Part shown: in pieces, positions 59,005 through 64,000 of the stretch | Layout of the letters: each line of letters starts with the position of its first letter | Position numbering within the stretch: the first letter of the stretch is position 1 | Source of the DNA: Paraconiothyrium sp. Pb-2020 | Taxonomy: Eukaryota; Ascomycota; Dothideomycetes; Pleosporales; Didymosphaeriaceae | Assembly (NCBI GenBank): GCA_022419385.1 | Contig: JAJUBI010000007.1 | Span: 1,707,768 to 1,771,767 of the forward strand | Direction of reading: 5' to 3' | Length of the DNA stretch: 64,000 bases | The notes under the pieces: generated by a model | Database searches by the model: none | Told to the model about the DNA's origin: nothing | The model's input: the letters and a program-made list of their open reading frames with translations, nothing else | Program-made: the position numbers and the translations under genes

Positions 59005-60485
59005 TGCTGCAGGAAGTTGCGTCGTGCCAGCGCTCGGGAAGGGCCACTCGAACGTGAGGTTGGGAGGTCCGAGCTCTCGGAACGGGATGTCACCTCATCG
59101 CGTGCACCACTGTCTTTGATACATTTCTATACAGGGCGTAGCGTTCACAGCCTCTATGCTCACTCACAGGAAGTGCGGCGAACAAATGCAAGCTTGATTG
59201 GCATGTACATCTGGACTCAACCTATGTTCAACTGTACCGTCTCAGCCTGCGTCGCAGCTCAACTCTTTACGGGAACCGCGGCGATATGCAAGAATTAGCA
59301 GCATCTTGTGAGAGCAACATGGAACACGGCGAGACCAAAGGTCAAGGTAAATAATCGTCTAGCGCGAGTGTTTATCAAGCGAAGTGTGCGTGATAACTCC
59401 TATATACCAAACAATGTGGAAGTGAAGAATCAAGGGATACTATCTGCTACGCGCTGCTCGCTCCGACTGCAGCTCTCCGTCCACAAGCACTTTTGGGCGC
59501 TTGACCTTTACAATAAATGTTTAAAGAAATGTTGCCGACAGCTTCAGGGTCCAGACATGACCACCAATCTAGTATAGGTATAGTACATGCATGCTTGCAC
59601 ACACCGTATCAAATCAGGGCGAAGAAGGTCCGAGGTTTAAGTTTCCAAGAATAAATCTTTGTTTATCAGGTCTAATACTTTGCACAAAAGATATACGAGC
59701 TATGGCAGCTTGAGTAAAAGAGTATGGAGTTGAGCTCGAATTCAGGTGGGGGTGCAGAACATACTCGTCAAGTTGAGCAGAGGTAATACAGCAGCGAGCG
59801 GAAGCAAACGAAGAAAGAAGAGATGGGGTGGAGATTCCGCGGAAGACTAAGAACTATCGGAGGGGTGCGATGTCTTCGGATGTAATCACTCAAATCGTTG
59901 CTGACTTCCGCTTATGGCTGAGGAACAGGTCAGCAACAGCTCCTTATAAAAGACTGCATCATGTGCATCCGTCTCGAGGCAATGATGTGGGTCCAGAGAG
60001 TGCGAAGCATGTCCAAGCGTGTCCATTTCTATAACAAGACAGACCTTGTTTGTCTTGAGCGTACTCGATCCTCTGCCAGCTCTGTTTCCGAAATCTAGGC
60101 ACATCTGCTACAGGCTCGAAAGTGTAACATAACGCAAGGCAAACTCCCACCTGACGCTATTCTCACGGACGTGAAGCCAAACATTCACCCGGCGTGCGTC
60201 TCGGCAGATGCATCATTGTAGTCCCTCTTGGCTAAAGGGGGATAATTGGTCCTTATATACCCCGACAAAGAAACATGTGGAGCCAATGGCGATCATGCAC
60301 GCTACCCCGCACAATATACGGACCACTAAATCATCCCAAACGTCAGCCGAGCACCATGCAGTCGGAGACAGCTTGCATGCGGAAGGTTGGATCCCCATCC
60401 AGCCGGTCGGCATAAAGGATGAGCGTGGCCCTCCCTTGCGTCGCAACCTTGCGACCCACGCTACAGGTACACCGAAACCAGATAC
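59005..60485. other. Divergent intergenic region regulator / Dal5-type permease, 1.5 kb
   Basis: No gene is supported; frames are short. Single weak GATA cores occur, not a cluster. Confidence 0.5.
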
Positions 60486-62190
60486 ATGGCGACTGCGATA
60501 GACGATGTAAAAGTTGGGGGCGCAGGCGAAGAAAGGAAAATTGATGATATAGGAGAGAAGAGAGAGATCTCCGACAGCGAGCTTGAAGCGACTGCGATTG
60601 ACTACGATGGCCCGGAGGCGCGGAGAATACTAGCCAAGGTAGACTGGCGGCTAGTTCCAGTTTTGTCGCTCTTATACCTTGTCGCATTCATCGATAGAAG
60701 TAACAGTATGTCTTCACTGTAAGAGCGAACCATGGACGTCGAGCAGGCTGACGAGTACAGTTGGAAATGCGAAGGTCGCAGGGTTGACGACTGATCTGGG
60801 CATGCATGGACTGCAGTATAACACTGCGGTCACCCTTTTCTTCGTACCGTATACCTTGCTCGAAGTTCCAAGCAACATCGTTCTAAAATTGATGCGACCG
60901 AGCCGATGGATTGCGATTCTCATGCTTGCGTGGGGTCTGGTCATGACGCTGATGGGCTTGGTCTCCAGCTATGGAGGTCTTTTGGCCGGACGATTCTTCC
61001 TGGGTGTGGCTGAAGTATGCATAATCACTGATGGTGCAGTGCAAGGTCGCAAACTGACTAACATGTCCAGTCCGGATTCTTTCCCGCGGCGACTTTCCTT
61101 TTGACACTTTGGTATCGCCGATACGAAGTGCAGCGCCGCATGGCTGTCTTTTACGTCGCAGCGTCGCTGTCGGGGGCGTTCTCGGGTTTGTTGGCATTTG
61201 CCATCCAGAAGCTGGATGGCTATGACGGCCGTGAAGGTTGGCAGTGGATCTTCATCATCGAGGGATTGATTCCTGTCGCGTTAGCCTTGGTCATCTGGAA
61301 AGTCCTCCCGGACTCACCTGAGACTGCTAGCTTCCTCAAACAAAGTGAACGTGATTTCCTCGTTCGAAGGCTTGCCGAGGAAACAGGAAGTGGCCATGGC
61401 AGAGTTACGAACCAAGACAAGATGGGAAAGAAGTTCATTATCGCAGGTCTATCCGACTGGAAGATATGGGCTGGTGTCGTGATCTTCTGGGGGAACACAG
61501 TAGGCGTGTATGGGTATGTTCTACCTCCCATATAACACGTTTCATATGGGCCACTGACCGCGCCATAGTTTCACGGCGACAGTACCGACGGTGATCAGCC
61601 AACTCGGCTACTCGGCGGCAAATGCGCAACTTCTCACAATTCCAATCTACGTCTTCGCATCGATTATGACTATCATCTTCGCATGGTGGTCCGACCGCGT
61701 TCAGACACGCTCGCCTTTCATCATCGTCGGCTTTTTGATCGCCTGCTGCGGTTTCATAGCTCAGCTGGCGATTCCACACCCGAAATATCCTGGGCTGACC
61801 TATGGCTTCCTCTTCCCGGTTGCCGGTGGATTATACTGTCCGTTCATCATCCTCGTCTCGTGGATCGCAAACTCGCTAGCACCGTCCAGCAAGCGAGCAG
61901 TCGGCATGGCGTTGCTGATTTCAGTGGGTAACATGGGTGGAATAATGGGGAGCAACATCTATCTTGACCGAGAGAAACCGAAATACAAGACGGGTTTCGT
62001 AGTGTCCCTTGCTATGTGCTGCGCGTCGGTCGCGATGACGTTTGTGCTGAGATGGGCGTATCAGAGGGAAAACCGCAAGCGGGAGGCGCTGTTGCGGGAG
62101 CACGGGGAAGAAGCGATTCGAGCGCGGTACTCGGACCAGGAGATGCTGGAGTTGGGTGACAAGAGTCCCTTTTTCAAGTACACACTCTGA
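60486..62190 (+). CDS. MFS anion:cation symporter (Dal5/Tna1 type)
   Basis: Four exons, 60486-60705, 60761-61014, 61071-61513 and 61569-62190, give 512 residues. An acidic cytoplasmic start precedes KVDWRLVPVLSLLYLVAFIDRSNIGNAKVAGL (TM1), the signature of the ACS/Dal5 MFS family. NTAVTLFFVPYTLLEVPSNIVLK, GRFFLGVAESGFFPAATFLLTLWY, WQWIFIIEGL and the central loop with ERDFLVRRL follow, then six further helices and a C-terminal LELGDKSPFFKYTL. Members carry nicotinate, allantoate, pantothenate, biotin precursors or other organic anions across the plasma membrane. The neighbouring Zn2Cys6 gene (1.5 kb, divergent) may regulate it. Confidence 0.95.
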
Positions 62191-63278
62191 GCGGGGACCG
62201 AATAGTCCAGGAACATGTTTATAGACAACACTGTGTTCAAGCAAGCGACAGTCTTTTAGCTCTAGGGTTTTTGTAAACGTGCCCATCTAATCGATGATGT
62301 TGTCCTTGGAGCAAAATGAAGTCTTCCGAGTGTCATGCGATAGGTAAGATATGCTAGGTCATACACACCGATCTCCGCGTTCGTAGATCAATTTAGAGTT
62401 GTAGTTTAAAGTCAGCACCGCATTTGAAGCTTCCAAGGTCAATACGAAGTCACGTGGACGGGTCTCCACCTGGGCACGTCGTATGTGCGAATCATAGCTG
62501 AGAGATCAATAATGTACTGACCGTCTCACATTCTCGCGAGGATATCTCAACGGATGCGCGAAGGATCGGCAAGTTTCGGCGCGTCTGGATTTTCTTCCCC
62601 TCGTAAATTTCGCTTTGCTCGCGTTCCTTCCTCTTTCGGGCGCGCGTATTGGGGGCCACTTCATGCTAATGGCCTTGCAATTCCCGCCGAGGTCATACAA
62701 TCCGCAGTGCCACATGCGCGCCATCTGGAGGACTCCTCAAATAGACCCTGCGATGCACTCGCCACGAGCATCATCGCAGGCTTCAAGAACCGACGAAAGC
62801 CTCGCGCAGGTCCGCATCAGCCCAGCCCGTGAGTCACGAAGCCAATATAATCCAGGCTGCAACCGTCACGATGCACATCGCGTAGCCGCAACAGCGACCA
62901 AGCGCGCCTTGACCCCTGAAGCTGCCAAGAGTTTGCCTTTTTTCTATACGAACGGCCAGCCCTAAAATAACACTACCCACCTCTTCTTGGGCTAGACCAT
63001 CTGGAAGGGCCCAATCGTCCAAGGGCGAGGCTGCGCGGGAGATTTGCAATTGGCCTGTGCACCGATGCCCAGCGAAACGACAACGAAAAGGTCGGACGAC
63101 GGTCCAGTAGCCGGTGAGGGCGTAGTCGGGCGGTGGATACGATGCACCGGTGGTGGCATCGTGTAGCGTTGTAGCTTATAATGACAACCGGAGCCGTGCG
63201 AGACGCCGCCAGCAGCCTCGCACTCTTCACATCGTGACAAACGCAGCTTTGCGGCTGCTATCGCTGAAAAACGACAAG
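62191..63278. other. Intergenic, 1.1 kb
   Basis: The permease 3' flank and the promoter of the secreted protein. No gene is recognised. Confidence 0.5.
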
Positions 63279-64000
63279 ATGACAATGCCATCCTTGCGGA
63301 AGATTTCCTGGCTCGCTCTGCTCGCCGGCGTGTCGACCGTTACCGCACAGTCTTCTTCGTCAGCATTCTGGACCTTCACTACACGCTATCAGGACTGCTT
63401 CGATACATACACAGGGATCTACTCAACCTACACTACTTCGTCGACATGTACGATCAAGGACTCGGTGACTCCTACCGCGACGCCTTATGAGGTTTCCGAC
63501 CAGTCTACTAGCGATTACTACGGCTATGGATACTCGAACCTCCAAGTATTTACCGCGTGGTACACTGCAGGCGCCGTGCCCGATTCAGACCTCAAACCGA
63601 CATACAATTACGACTTGGACGCGACCACCTCAACTGAGGTGACCACTTCGACGTACTACGAATTTTCCATGCAAGTTACGTATACCGCGCCAACGGATTG
63701 CCCCACGTCCTTCACTTTCACGACCAATGCATCTGTGTCCGTCCCAACCCAGGTTCTCGATCAAGTCACACCGATCGCAACGATAGCGTCAACTCCAGCG
63801 CCGACCCGCCGGGCTTCGTACATCTACGAGACCTGGTATCTGACCGAAGGCCAAGCACCCTTTACGAGCACAGAGGACTACTACTACACTGAATACATCG
63901 AACAATGTTCTACGCCATACAACTATGATGCGTATTCTTCATACTCTTACACTAGTGGATACTCTTACCCTACCGGCAGCACCAGCGGTGGATCTGGTGG
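63279..64000 (+). CDS. Secreted Ser/Thr/Tyr-rich protein, N-terminal part (truncated by window end)
   Basis: An open frame from ATG 63279 runs to the window end (240 codons, no stop). A signal peptide is evident (KISWLALLAGVSTVTAQ, cleavage near residue 24). The mature part is rich in Ser, Thr and Tyr with few charged residues, few Cys, and short repeats (TTST, YYYT, SSYSYTSGYSY, then a Gly/Ser run at the edge). This composition is typical of fungal cell-wall or GPI-anchored proteins; whether a GPI signal or a catalytic domain follows cannot be seen. The second ATG three codons in is an equally possible start. Confidence 0.8.
   Translation, partial: MTMPSLRKISWLALLAGVSTVTAQSSSSAFWTFTTRYQDCFDTYTGIYSTYTTSSTCTIKDSVTPTATPYEVSDQSTSDYYGYGYSNLQVFTAWYTAGAVPDSDLKPTYNYDLDATTSTEVTTSTYYEFSMQVTYTAPTDCPTSFTFTTNASVSVPTQVLDQVTPIATIASTPAPTRRASYIYETWYLTEGQAPFTSTEDYYYTEYIEQCSTPYNYDAYSSYSYTSGYSYPTGSTSGGSG

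Overview
This window is nuclear DNA from a filamentous ascomycete (Pezizomycotina). The evidence is short GT..AG introns of about 45-255 bp, Aspergillus-type genes such as creC and acuK, Zn2Cys6 regulators, NCS1 and MFS permeases, and a gene density near one per 1.8 kb. Dothideomycetes is my best guess, but the class is not proven. I found no tRNA, rRNA, transposon, CRISPR array or origin. Gene models were built by hand from splice signals, reading-frame continuity and family motifs. Exon sums were checked to be multiples of three for the complete intact genes; the GH16, BBE and SMP-30 loci deviate as described in their entries.

Left part (1-26 kb), mostly housekeeping and carbon control: the N-terminus of an ABCG transporter (-), an AlkB dioxygenase (-), the cell-cycle kinase CDK1/cdc2 (+), an intracellular GH18 protein with a UBA tail (+), a CreD-type arrestin (-), the carbon-repression WD40 protein CreC (-), the mitochondrial Miro GTPase gem1 (+), a Zds-family protein (+), a decayed stretch at 19.9-21.6 kb, the Slm1-type PH protein (+) and mitochondrial hydroxyacid-oxoacid transhydrogenase (+).

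Middle (26-47 kb): an unrecognised 753-residue membrane protein, an FMN reductase, a secreted berberine-bridge-type FAD oxidase with one frameshift, riboflavin kinase fmn1, the gluconeogenesis activator acuK (-), a 16-exon MFS transporter (-), a small unknown membrane protein (-), a membrane-anchored GH16 glucanase with one frameshift (-), and the ribosome-assembly factor tsr2 (+). The FMN reductase, FAD oxidase and FMN1 genes lie side by side, so three flavin-linked genes occupy 5.2 kb.

Right part (47-64 kb), accessory and nitrogen-flavoured: an amidase, an aldo-keto reductase, a multiply frameshifted SMP-30/gluconolactonase-like pseudogene, a small membrane protein, an NCS1 nucleobase permease with three AGATAAG motifs in its promoter, a convergent Zn2Cys6 regulator whose zinc cluster lacks its first cysteine, a Dal5-type MFS permease, and the start of a secreted Ser/Thr/Tyr-rich protein cut by the window end.

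No clearly new defence or mobile system is visible. The most unusual observations are the GH18-UBA protein, the creC/CreD-type pairing, the five-cysteine zinc cluster between two permeases, the GATA-site array, and single-base frameshifts in two otherwise intact genes.
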